Source: Sistotremastrum niveocremeum HHB9708 (taxonomy: Eukaryota; Basidiomycota; Agaricomycetes; Sistotremastrales; Sistotremastraceae). Taken from it: a stretch of DNA of 64,000 bases. This document shows positions 1 through 9,600 of the stretch, piece after piece. Made by a program: the position numbers and the translations under genes. The notes under the pieces are model-generated. The model ran no database searches, was not told the DNA's origin, and saw only the letters and a list, made by a program, of their open reading frames with translations. Every line of letters starts with the position of its first letter. Position 1 is the stretch's first letter. The stretch is taken from assembly GCA_001630475.1 (NCBI GenBank), contig KV419436.1, forward strand, positions 122,625-186,624. The letters are read 5' to 3'.

Positions 1-2477
1 ATCTGAATCAAAGTGCAGGACTTCTGGAAATGGACAGACAGTCCCTGTCACTCTTACTGATATTTCTGATGCACAGACATTGGATAGAGAGCACATGGGC
101 TTGATTTCTAGGGCTCAAACATCCTATCCTTGGCCATGACAAAATGAACACTACTTTCCAGCTCCAGCTCATTTGTATGACAATTTGAGGATCTGCTGTG
201 CTGAACTGAATGGATTTTGGGGAAAGAGCATGTAGAGAGACTGGGTCTGATGTTATTAGACAGCTGGAGTCATTCAAGGACGTCAAAGAGTAAATGGGGA
301 GCCCTCAGTACTTGAGAGCCATTGAACTCTGCATTGTATTTGGCACTGCAAGTGGAGTATCTTGCTTGATATTTGTTTGGCTGGTCTGATATCCATCTCA
401 AAGGGATAACTATATTATACATGCCATTGTGCTCAATTTCTGCAGGCAAATCAGACTCAAAAGTGATGCAAACCCACACATAGAACAGTACACTCTCTGT
501 GATTTTTGATGCTGATGATTTGACCCATTATTATCTGGTGTCTTGTATTGCAGATATGACTGTGATACGGAGGTGGAAAGCCAGCAAAGTGCCAGAAATG
601 ACCTGGAAAGAATGCTTGGGAAAGCACAAAAAGCAAAATGAATCTTGAAGACAATTGGGTGCAGCAGGGTGCCTTCTATGCTCCACTAGTAGACCACTAC
701 TATTGACTGAGACATCCCACTAGCATTGGATTTCATTTGCTACTGTGAAGGAATCATGCATCAAAGATCTAAGTATCTTGTTTATCCACAACTTCTTGTG
801 GTGTATTGCATTGAATTGATTTCTTAACAGGAACTTGCATTTCATTCAGCTTTGAGAATAAGAGCCATTGCCTCTTCAACTCAACCCCATTTGTTGCATT
901 GTCAACAGCAATGTCTTTCATAGTTTTTTTTGGCTGCAAATCAGAATTTGCAAGAACATGATGTCCAAAAGCAATGTGACTGCACATCAGAGAGGAAGTT
1001 TCTTGCACTGTGATCATCTCCAAGCTGTATCTTCAGTTGTCAAGTCTATACAAGACAGAGACACAGGTTCTGCATGCCGGAAATCAAGGGAACACTTTCT
1101 AGGTTTCTGATCATTATGGCACATCAAGCATCCCCAACCATTCATTTTGCAATCTGATACCCCATTTTCCCCTTGAGATGCAGCTCTGGCAGCAAATACA
1201 GCTTTTACAGTGCTTTACCATCATTTGGAACGCGTTTTTGGTAAAATGGCCCGGGCACCCTCAAACCTTCCTCTTTCTTCGTAAATTTTGCACCATCGTG
1301 TACCTATAGATCTCAAAAATGCTATCCAGCATCATTCATTAAAATTATGTGAGAGTGCGTATGATGAGTGATTTTTTAGTGTGAACCCTGAGCGCTCGAC
1401 CGTTATCGCCGTTGACCACCAGATGGAACGCTCAACCATCGATCTCACCCTACACGTTGTTTCTGGCTCCGAGACTTTACCAGTATGTATTCAGAAGCTA
1501 TTCAAGACATATGACATCCTCAGATTGGCAAAAACTAACGGCGAGCGCAGTAGATCATATAGGAGAAAGCGAGCGATTGAAGCTTTCCCACGACCTGAAA
1601 TTTTCTGACTCCGATGGCGTTCCAAGGCAAAACGATTGCTCTCTCTTCCCATCAGTTTGGGCCAGATCAGGCTGAAAGTTGGTAGATAAGTCGATGTTTA
1701 AGTGTACAATACATTCCGGGTATAGATAGCGCTGACTACTGCCTGGAAACTGAGAAAATGGCGGATCGTTCCATTTGGTGGTGGTGTTCCAAATGATGGT
1801 AAAGCACTGTACAATGATGTTGGAGGAATTCTCAGGCTCCAGTGCTTGCCGGGGTCAAGGTGTTTGTCAGAGAAGCCAAGAAGCTAAGAAGCATCAGGGT
1901 TCAGGGGCTATGCTTCTGCCGGAGATAGCGGACCCTGAATTTCCGCTTTTGGTAAATGAAATTTTTCAAATATTTTTTCAAATACTGACCCAACCCTACT
2001 CCAGAGCCAAAATGGCCAAAAAGCAAAAATTGGCGCGCGCACGCCACACACATTTTGAAAAAGTATTGACCTAGTTTTTGTTTGAGATGGATATAGACCT
2101 CTGTAGGGGACTGATGGAGTAGCAAAGGCCTTTTTTCGAATTTTTGCCTGGAGTGGCGCGCGCACCATGGTGAAATTTCAAAATTTTAAAATTTCATGGT
2201 GAACGCACGCCAAAGTTGGAAAATTTCTGGTATCCAACGCCACTGACTCAAATTTTTGAAAATTTTCATGGTGCGCACACGCCACACCCAAAATTTTGTG
2301 GTGCACACACGCCAAACCCCTAAATTACATGGATCAGCGCCAACAGTGGCCCAAAATCTTAAAACTTAGAGAGATTTTTGTCCATGAAAAAGGGTGGTCC
2401 ACAACCTCTGGGAGTGGCGCGCGCATGGTGCCAATCATAGCCTTATATGGTAATTTTTACCATGGGACGGACCACTT
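1..2477. other. Repeat-rich region without a recognisable intact gene
   Basis: I find no intact gene. Open frames are short and broken by stops. On the minus strand, stretches around 270-480 and 770-1020 read like coding sequence for 50-85 residues and then stop, which suggests an old, decayed mobile element, but I cannot name the family. From about 2030 to 2430 a GC-rich motif close to GTGGCGCGCGCACGCCA recurs about six times in an AT-rich background, directly upstream of the tyrosine recombinase fragment. The stretch is probably transposon debris; its left limit lies outside the window. Confidence 0.4.
2030..2430. repeat. Degenerate recurring GCGCGCGCACGCCA-type motif
   Basis: Related units occur near 2032 (GGCGCGCGCACGCCACAC), 2154 (TGGCGCGCGCACCATGG), 2202 (GTGAACGCACGCCAAAG), 2271 (GTGCGCACACGCCACACC), 2301 (GTGCACACACGCCAAACC) and 2414 (GTGGCGCGCGCATGGTG). 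They are separated by A/T-rich tracts rich in AAAATTTT. Spacing is irregular, so this is not a simple tandem array. It may be part of the noncoding end of the mobile element whose recombinase fragment follows. Confidence 0.45.
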
Positions 2478-2519
2478 TTGCCTGTGCGATTATTTACCAG
2501 AACGGTCCTCCATACTCAA

Positions 2520-2915
2520 GGTCGTGTATTGGCATTGTCTGCTGGGGCATTCATGACCCGCTGTAACGAGGTCTGGCGGCTAGCTGGAGAGTCAACCTTC
2601 ACAGGACATTCCTTTCGTATTGGTGGCACTACAACCTTTCTGGTGAACGGGGTGCCGCCGGATGTAGTCAAGGCCATGGGCAGATGGTCTTCTGATGCCT
2701 TCTTGAGATACTGGAGAGAACTCGAATCCCTGGCGCCCGAGCATGCAGCGCATATGCCAGTAGGCGAGGGGTTCACTAACACATTGGGCAGCCAGTTGCG
2801 TACCAGTGGGTTGGGAGGCCGAGCGGGCACAAGGGTGAGGCGGCGCGAGCGTCGCCTGGGCCCTTCCGGCCTGGGGGGTGAGTCGACGACGCGCCTTCTC
2901 GCGACCAGGGGGTGA
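2520..2915 (+). pseudogene. Tyrosine recombinase, C-terminal catalytic fragment
   Basis: One open frame encodes the C-terminal half of a tyrosine recombinase/integrase of the kind scattered through agaricomycete genomes in Crypton- or DIRS/Ngaro-type elements. The catalytic signature is visible: GHSFRIGG (His and Arg), then VVKAMGRWSSDAFLRYWR with Trp in the usual second-His position and the nucleophile Tyr. The N-terminal arm-binding domain and the first catalytic Arg are absent upstream, where only repeat-rich sequence is found, so the gene is 5'-truncated or its start has decayed. No reverse transcriptase is visible nearby, so Crypton versus DIRS cannot be decided. Coding similarity fades after about 2760. 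It is very unlikely to be active as it stands. Confidence 0.7.
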
Positions 2916-3460
2916 CCTCGTTGTCACCACCTCTGCTCCCAACCCTACTAAGCTCGGTCTTTTGATCACACCAAGTGGCTAGGCGACACCAGGCCCTGTA
3001 GAGTGGGATTTTCTAGTTCGGCTGTGGTTCCGATGCCCGCTTCATCAATGCATCATATATATAACTCGCATTCTTCTTTGTACTTCTGTGATAGTGAATG
3101 GCTGCGATACGAGTCTGTCGTCGGAAATTCTGCTTCATTGATGCCATCGCGCTCCAACGTTTCTCCCGGTGTCAAGTGAACTTCATTATCCCACCTCGAA
3201 AGCAGCGGCGTCGAGTCGGTTGTTCTCGTTCCTAGATCCCTCTAAACACCATAATCCGTACAAGCTGCGGTTGCTATTGTTGGTAGCAACTCTTCTGTAA
3301 GCTGTACATATTGAGCGAAAAATCCATCAGCTTCCTGAAGGGCAGGTAGTATTGAAAGACAAAAGCTCACAGTCGAGGTGTCCGATTGACTTGCGCAATC
3401 TCCTGTTTCCCCACACATTGTTGTCGTTACCCACTGGAATTCTCTGTCTGACGTCCTTCA
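2916..3460. other. Intergenic, no gene seen
   Basis: I see no convincing open frame or RNA gene. It lies between the recombinase fragment and the first 7TM gene copy. Confidence 0.5.
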
Positions 3461-3552
3461 ATGGAAGAACCTAATCAAAAAACGCTGGACGTTGGTGAGC
3501 TTATGCTGGTTCCTGTGCACGTGAATGTCAGAATCGCTGAAAGATGTGTTAG

Positions 3553-4082
3553 TAGGGCTCCAACGTGTCCGTGTACCGGATCCCAAAGGTGGGATCCTAC
3601 ACGTACACGTCCGGTATCGTGTAGTGTACCGTGTAGTGTACCGTGTACCAACGTGTATTACGGAATATATTATAAATATTCAATTAAATATTATTTAAGG
3701 ACACAGGGAACACCCGCACTGATAGATATTGCACGACTGGTGTGTATTGCACCCAAACAACTCGAATAATCAATTTATATATTAAATCTCAGTCATCAGT
3801 GGACAAGGATGTCATAGAATATACCCAGAGGACCTCCAGAGCTCAATACTGTGGTTACCAACCTGAAATTAGACTGTAAAGCTGGAGCATAGGCCGTTAC
3901 AACATGGTTCTGTGGGTAGAATATAAATACAAAATAATATATATATTAGTAACGTGTACCATACCGTGTACCAAGTGTATACCGGGTGGGTACCGGATAT
4001 GACAGCCTTGTATCCTACACGGTGTACTTTCCGTGTATGTACCGTGTAGTGTCCGTGTATACACGGACACGTTGGAGCCCTA
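3553..4082. mobile_element. hAT-type MITE 1
   Basis: A 530-bp non-autonomous DNA transposon. The ends are inverted repeats: the left end TAGGGCTCCAACGTGTCCGT is mirrored exactly by the right end ACGGACACGTTGGAGCCCTA. Both sides carry the 8-bp target duplication TGTGTTAG (3545-3552 and 4083-4090), as expected of the hAT superfamily. Subterminal copies of GTGTACCGTGTA-like words could be transposase binding sites. The AT-rich interior has no transposase gene. It lies in the presumed first intron of 7TM copy 1. Perfect duplication and well-kept ends suggest a young insertion. Confidence 0.9.
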
Positions 4083-4151
4083 TGTGTTAGTGCTATCGAC
4101 CACGAGGACATACGAGTAGATTTTCACAATTCTACACGCTCTAGGGGGGCA

Positions 4152-4660
4152 TAGTGTTCTGAGGTCCAGTCACGACTGGACTTTTGACCTCCGGAGGGTG
4201 CGACTGGCAACTGCCGGTCCGGTTGCCGTCCAAAATTTGGCGTGACTGGCAACTGCAACTGCGGTTGCGGTCCGGCAACCGGTCACGGCTGCGACCAGTT
4301 GCGCAACCAGTCATGGCCAGTTTTTCCAGTCACAACTGGTCTTTTATTAATATTTTAATCAATATTATATTATATATGCTGTATATACACCTCATATGAT
4401 GTGGTACATGCAAATAGAGACCAATATATACCAGATATGTCACCATAAACACCCATTTGAGACCCAAAATACCCTCTGGGTACCCTGGTTGGGGACCCTT
4501 AAGGGTCCTTGGTTGCAACCACGGTCACAACCGGTCATGACTGCGGTTGCCGGTTGCCTGATTTTCCAAGAACCTAGGCAACCGGCAACTGCGGTCCGGT
4601 CACGGTCCGGTTACGACTGCCGGTTGCCACTGGTCACGGCAACTGGACCTTGGAACACTA
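4152..4660. mobile_element. hAT-type MITE 2, inserted in an exon
   Basis: A 509-bp non-autonomous element of a different family from MITE 1. The left end TAGTGTTCTGAGGTCCAGT matches the inverted right end TAGTGTTCCAAGGTCCAGT with two differences. The 8-bp target duplication GGGGGGCA flanks it at 4144-4151 and 4661-4668. Copy 2 of the 7TM gene has this site once (about 6999-7006), giving the empty site. The interior is rich in GGTTGC/GCAACC words on both strands, probably subterminal repeats, around an AT-rich centre. No transposase is encoded. Confidence 0.9.
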
Positions 4661-6954
4661 GGGGGGCAGCTTGGATTACCTGTTTTGCTTGCGACATTTC
4701 TATTCTCCAGTAGAACCAGCAGAACGGTCGTTCTGAATAGTTTCTGCTTGACATGGATTATCTCTTCAATTTCGTACTGTCTGCTGTGAGTGTTGTGTGG
4801 AACGAGCTTGTCGACGATTCTCTTAGTCACCAATATTGCTAGTATATACACTTCGCGAGCCTCTGAGGTCACGCTCGTTATCATACCACCGAACGACGAG
4901 TTTTGTCTGCTTCAAGCCGCTTTGATCGAGGGTTCCATCGCTATGTAGGCCATCACGTTCCAAATAATTTCCAGCCGCCATGTTCATACTACAGTGTTCA
5001 GGACTAGTGTCGCAGCTTTTGGGTTAGTGATCGACGTGAGTCTCATTAATATTGAATGGCTTTGCAGCAATTGTCTCTGATGAATTCCTCTGAAGCTATG
5101 GCTGATCGTCAGCAAACCGGATCTTCCGCGGACTCTTCGAAGAACATTGATCGTGAGCGGACCCCTTTCGAACCAGGATCAATTGCGTTTTTGATATAGC
5201 CCTGTGAAGCTCTCATGTCCAGCATATCTTGCGTTCGCGACGTTTTTCACAGTAGCATATGTTGTGAGTGCAATTGAGTATCTTTAGATGTGAATTTCCG
5301 AAACCGACCCTTAATTTAGGCCGGTTCCCCTCCGATTCCGGAATTTGAAGCTGCCAACTCTGCTATTCCAGATATTCTCTACTGCTTTGTGCTTCCGGAA
5401 GGTCCGATAAAAAATGGCGTCACGGGAGCCTTTGGGGTGTCAGTGATATCGATGGGTTCTCTTCTGCCATACGCAAAAACTCATAATATTGTCTCAGGTT
5501 TAGCTCTGGATACCTCTTTTCGATTATCATGCATGGGATGATCCTTGTTTTAGAAAGTGCGTCTGCTTGTTCTATGATGATTTAATCGGTCGAGCCACTC
5601 ATTCAATCATTCTTCCGGAAAGGCATCATTCTCTGGAAACTCACTAAACAGCGCTTTGATCTGCAATATCCTCTGATATCTCATACTTGCATAAGAATAG
5701 GGATATTCAGTGTTTATCGAGTGTCAATCGTCATGTGCGATATCAGCCTTTCAGCCTGTTCAGTTCAACTTTGATTTACTGCACCTTCTCACAGAGCGGT
5801 CCCATTATTCATCCTCCGAGATACAGAGAGCCTGGTCATAGAAGGTTTGCTCGGTCCAATGTACCTTAATTATTGCTGGGCAGAGATTTTAGAGGCCGCA
5901 GGTTCGAGCACACATATTTGAATTCATAATCACGCTTATCTCATGTGCCTCTTTCGAAGGCCCTCTGATTGCGTTTCTAGTCTTTTCATCCCGTCAGGTA
6001 CGCCCATCAACTCTGTTTTTTATGCCAAATCAATGTGGTCCTCACATATTGTTAGGACGTACGGAGCGTATGGCATCTTCTTCTTCCATCGGAACGAGCT
6101 ACTATCGAGGCCAAAAACTTATCTGAGGACGTAGAAGCCGGAGTAAATGTCATTGTCGCTGGCACGGCTCTTCTGACCGAACAAAGAGCACATCCAGTGC
6201 TGGAGAGATGCTAGAGAGCGGAGTGAGTGATAATAAAAAAACCGCTTGAGTAGATCATGCAGGATCTGAATTTGATAGACCAATCGTGACAATCTCGTCT
6301 AACCATGACTATGAACCTCGATTATGATTCGAATTCTCGACAAATGAAATAGCAATATGACATGCCAATTGTAAATTCCTTATCTCAAATGACCTTCTCT
6401 TCGTTCTCAGACGTCACGCGCGTCAAGCTCGCATCCAGGCCATCACTCTTTCGCTTGGGATTTCCGGTTCGCCTGTGTTCTGAAGATCCTCTTAGTGTCT
6501 GTCTGTCATGGTGCTTCCTGATCTTCATCATTCTTTCCGAGTCTTTCGTGCTTCGCTATGGCGACTCGCCCATATATGAGCCTTCGCGACGACTAATCAT
6601 CTTGTGATTGATACCATCCGAGTCAACCTCCGACAGTTACTTAATCGCTCCGTAGACTCAATACCTGCCGCCGGTGTAGGAGAGCTGTCCTTGTCTCTAC
6701 CAACCCGTAGATGATATATTTCCGAGGCGCCACCTCGTTGCCCAGAGATTAGATAACCTGGATCACAGCGTTTCTGTGTGTCATTACCCTATATAATGGT
6801 GGTTGTCACTGGTTGACAACTCGTCCAGCCTCCATATAATGCTTGCCGCTCGACAATTTCAAGATATGGTTGGCCCGAAAAAATGGGCGCAGGTTGTCAC
6901 TAGTGAGGCTACGTAGGTTCAGACACTATTTATTTCTCTGACCTCGAATTAAGC

Positions 6955-8497
6955 GACACAGACATATGAGTGGGTCTTCATCATTCTGCAAATTCTCGGG
7001 GGGCAGATAGGATTGCCCATTTTGCTCGGGACATTTCTACTCTCCAAGAGAACCAGCAGAACGGCTGTTTTGGATAGTTTCTGCCTCACATGGATCATCT
7101 CTTCAATTTCGTACTCTCTTTTGTGAGTTTTCACGCAAAGAAGCGGACCAACGGCTACATTCCACCTTACACTACTACTATCGCTAGGTTATATGTAAGG
7201 CGAGCCACTGCAGAGGTTTTCGATATCGAGCCGCCGAGCGACGCGTTCTGTCTTTTTCAAGCGGCTTTAGTCGAAGGATCCATTGTCATGTACGTCATCA
7301 TGTAGAGATCACGTTCGGCCTCTCCTTGACATAAGGCCGTCAGGACTAGTATATCGACTTTAGGACTGGTCATTGATGTGAATGTGTTATAGTCTCTTTT
7401 CAAAAGCTCTTGTTCATCGTCCTTCAAGCTATCGTTAATCTTGTACAAGCCAGCTCTTCCCCGGACTTTTCGACGAACAATCATCGTGAGTAAATAACTT
7501 TAGAAGCGAGCGATTGCCTTCCTAATATGTCTCCTTCAAGCTCTTATGTCCGGCATATCTTGCATTTTTGGCAATGGTCTCAGGAATATACCTGGTGCGT
7601 GCAACCCAGATATCGTAGTCTCAAGTCAAGAAAGTCCTGAATGAATCAGAGCGCTTCTCATCTTGTTTCATTCCCCGACCGTTCTTTCACTACTGGGAGC
7701 ACTTTCTATTGTGTTGTGCTGGACGCCAAGTCAATCTCGACCTCCGCAAGCTCTCAATTCAGAGCTTTTGGAAGGTAGCGGTGTGTTGTAGATGATTGGT
7801 TTCATTCGAATTTACGTGTTGTCCCAGATTTGACGCGGCGTATATCTTTTCGACCATCATCCACGGAATTATCTTCATCCTGGAAGGTAAGTGTGCCCAC
7901 TTAAAAGCTGCTTGATATAATGACGTATCTGGGCTGCCAATCTCACGAAAAGGTACCATTCTCTGGACGCTCATTCGTCGTCGGCAGAAGTGGCAAGAGC
8001 CCTTGATATTCCAAACCTTCATCCGAGTCGGAATATTCAGCATATATCGATTATTAATCATCATGTGAGATAACAGGCCAGTTGGTCCAGCTCAGCGCTC
8101 ATGGACTCCACCCTTTCACAGAGTGATGCCATTGGTCGTCCTGAGAAATCCTGGGAGATCGCTTCTGCTAGAGGTAGTGGGTGAGCCGGATATGGGTTAT
8201 TACCGTGCAGCGATTTTAGAAGCGTCAGGTTTGAGCAAACGTATCCTAACGCCCGTCTGAGCGCCTCTGATGCTTCGTCTGTTGTTGAAGGCCCCCTTAT
8301 CGTATTCTTGGTACTTGCATCACGTCAGGTAAGCTCCCAAAATCGGTTTTGTCGTCCAAATCTCTGAGATCGGTTTTGACGGACAGGACGTACGGAGCGC
8401 ATGGCATCTTCTTCTTCCGTCGGAGAGAGCTGCTTTAAAAGTAAAAAACGAATCTGAAGATGCGGAAGCGGGTGAACTTGTGGCTCGTGTGGACTGA
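6955..8497 (+). CDS. 7TM receptor-like membrane protein, copy 2
   Basis: Tandem paralogue of the gene before it, with an uninterrupted set of exons. Readable exons: about 6965-7122 (GGQIGLPILLGTFLLS; FCLTWIISSISYSLL), 7188-7289 (CLFQAALVEGSIVM), 7344-7377, one ending at 7485 (SKP-like loop; LPRTFRRTII), 7541-7594 (LLCPAYLAFLAMVSGIYL), about 7651-7773 (TFYCVVLDAKS), one ending at 7886 (AYIFSTIIHGIIFILE), 7953-8064 (GTILWTLIRR; IRVGIFSIY), a short exon near 8110-8290, and 8387-8497 (DVRSAWHLLLPSE, acidic tail, stop TGA). The hydrophobic spans fit seven membrane helices and the family pattern, with a cytoplasmic tail after the last. The first exon and start codon were not found. The ligand and coupling are unknown. 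Boundaries of the middle exons are approximate. Confidence 0.65.
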
Positions 8498-8744
8498 CCG
8501 GTCTATCACAAGGTACAGTGAACACAGTCAGATCCTCACCGACCTGCCAGAATTATTTGCGGGTACTAATAGAGCGCAGGCGCCCTCACGGTCATGGTTC
8601 ACTGTTACTGAATCTCGGATGCTTGCTCGGATGAAAGAGCAAGAGTGTGAAGAGTGGTTAAACTCTTGATTTTGATAGTCTTGAACTTGTTGAACGAAAG
8701 GTCATTATTTATTTGATGGAAAAGACGGCGTGTAAGCTCGATTG
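8498..8744. other. Downstream intergenic
   Basis: Follows the stop of 7TM copy 2 and leads into the fold-back region. No gene is seen. Confidence 0.4.
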
Positions 8745-9060
8745 CTCGTCGGAGTCGGTGGGAATTGGTAGTTGAGCCGAACACGGCGTACCGGTGACAA
8801 GATTCCAAGAGATTGTGCTGAGATTTTGCTGAGCTTTGGTCACTTTATCCCAAGTTTTGCTCGACTGAGAAAATTTGGGAATTTTCCGGGAATAGCTGCA
8901 AATCCCAGATATTCCCAAAAATCGGCAAAAACACACGATTTTCCCAATAGTGATATAGTCAGCAATTCTTACCAAAGCTCAGCGCATTCTCACCCTATTC
9001 GGCGGAGATTTTTGCGTCCTGCACGCCGTGTTCGAACGCAACGGCGACTCGGACCCAAGA
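8745..9060. repeat. Imperfect long inverted repeat (fold-back)
   Basis: Sequence at about 8745-8834 recurs in inverted orientation at about 8976-9060. The best-kept blocks are CGAACACGGCGT (about 8777 and, inverted, 9025) and GCTGAGCTTTGGT (about 8828 and, inverted, 8977). Weaker similarity joins them. The 140-bp spacer has smaller inverted words (TTTGGGAATTTT; ATTCCCAAAA). It could be a decayed MITE or a fold-back element. No target duplication was recognised. Confidence 0.5.
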
Positions 9061-9600
9061 GTCCTCCACCGGCAAATCCCGAGATATCAGGAGGTAGTAT
9101 GTATCCCTCCGTCGAGGCCTTATAAAAAAAAACCGGTCGGTTTTTTTTGGGCGGCTAGCACGGATTTAACGGAGTTTTGCATGATTTCTCAGTAGATACC
9201 CATGGCAATACATTGAATTTACTTATTTGAAGTCTCATCGAGCTTGGAAACAAATAAATAAGTATATCTCGTCCTCGGCATACCCGGAAGCGGTACCTCC
9301 GAGATACGTCACAGAATGCGTCACACCTCGGATCAATCCTCACCGGCAGTGCGGCACACTGTGAACATGATTCCCGGACTCAGATACCTACAGCGAAGGC
9401 GAAAAAAATGATATCTGACGCTATATATTGGGTGCTTATGATATTTTATTACTAAATATGGAAAGGTACATAGTATGTATGCCCCGCCGACGGCTTAACA
9501 AAAAAAACCGACCTGATATCTAAAAAAAACCCTCCGGAGGACTCTTGCTCGGACCAAAGACTCGGCTAACTCCCCGAAGCTGTGACACAACGTGACAACG
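9061..9600. repeat. Repeat-bearing intergenic stretch upstream of MAD1
   Basis: Two similar blocks lie in direct orientation, at about 9093-9140 (GTAGTATGTATCCCTCC, then ACCGGTCGG after an A-run) and about 9466-9515 (CATAGTATGTATGCCCCGCC, then ACCGAC after an A-run). In addition, AGAGTCCTCC with flanks at about 9050-9075 recurs inverted at about 9532-9560, so the stretch may be a decayed element with terminal inverted repeats. The MAD1 promoter must lie at its right end. Confidence 0.4.

Larger units (their letters stand above)
3461..6214 (+). pseudogene. 7TM receptor-like membrane protein, copy 1 (interrupted by MITE)
   Basis: First of two tandem genes for a seven-transmembrane, GPCR-like protein of a family common in Agaricomycetes and of unknown ligand. 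Exons matched to copy 2 include one ending near 4788 (GGQLGLPVLLATFLFS; FCLTWIISSISYCLL), one with FCLLQAALIEGSIAM, one with LSCPAYLAFATFFTV, one with ILYCFVLPEG, one with GIILWKL and IGIFSVY, and a last exon 6056-6214 starting DVRSVWHLLLPSE. Intron positions agree with copy 2. A possible first exon begins at ATG 3461. Two MITEs lie in the 5' part: one in the presumed first intron and one in the exon at the Gly-Gly codons before QLGLP. The second adds 517 nt with its duplication, not a multiple of 3, so the frame breaks unless the insert is spliced out. Downstream exons remain open, so disruption looks recent. Exon boundaries are approximate. Confidence 0.6.

Noticed and set aside
5880-5915. 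B-box-like GGTTCGAGC suggesting a tRNA gene
   Set aside because: It falls in an exon/intron of 7TM copy 1; there is no A box or cloverleaf, and copy 2 has the same stretch altered.
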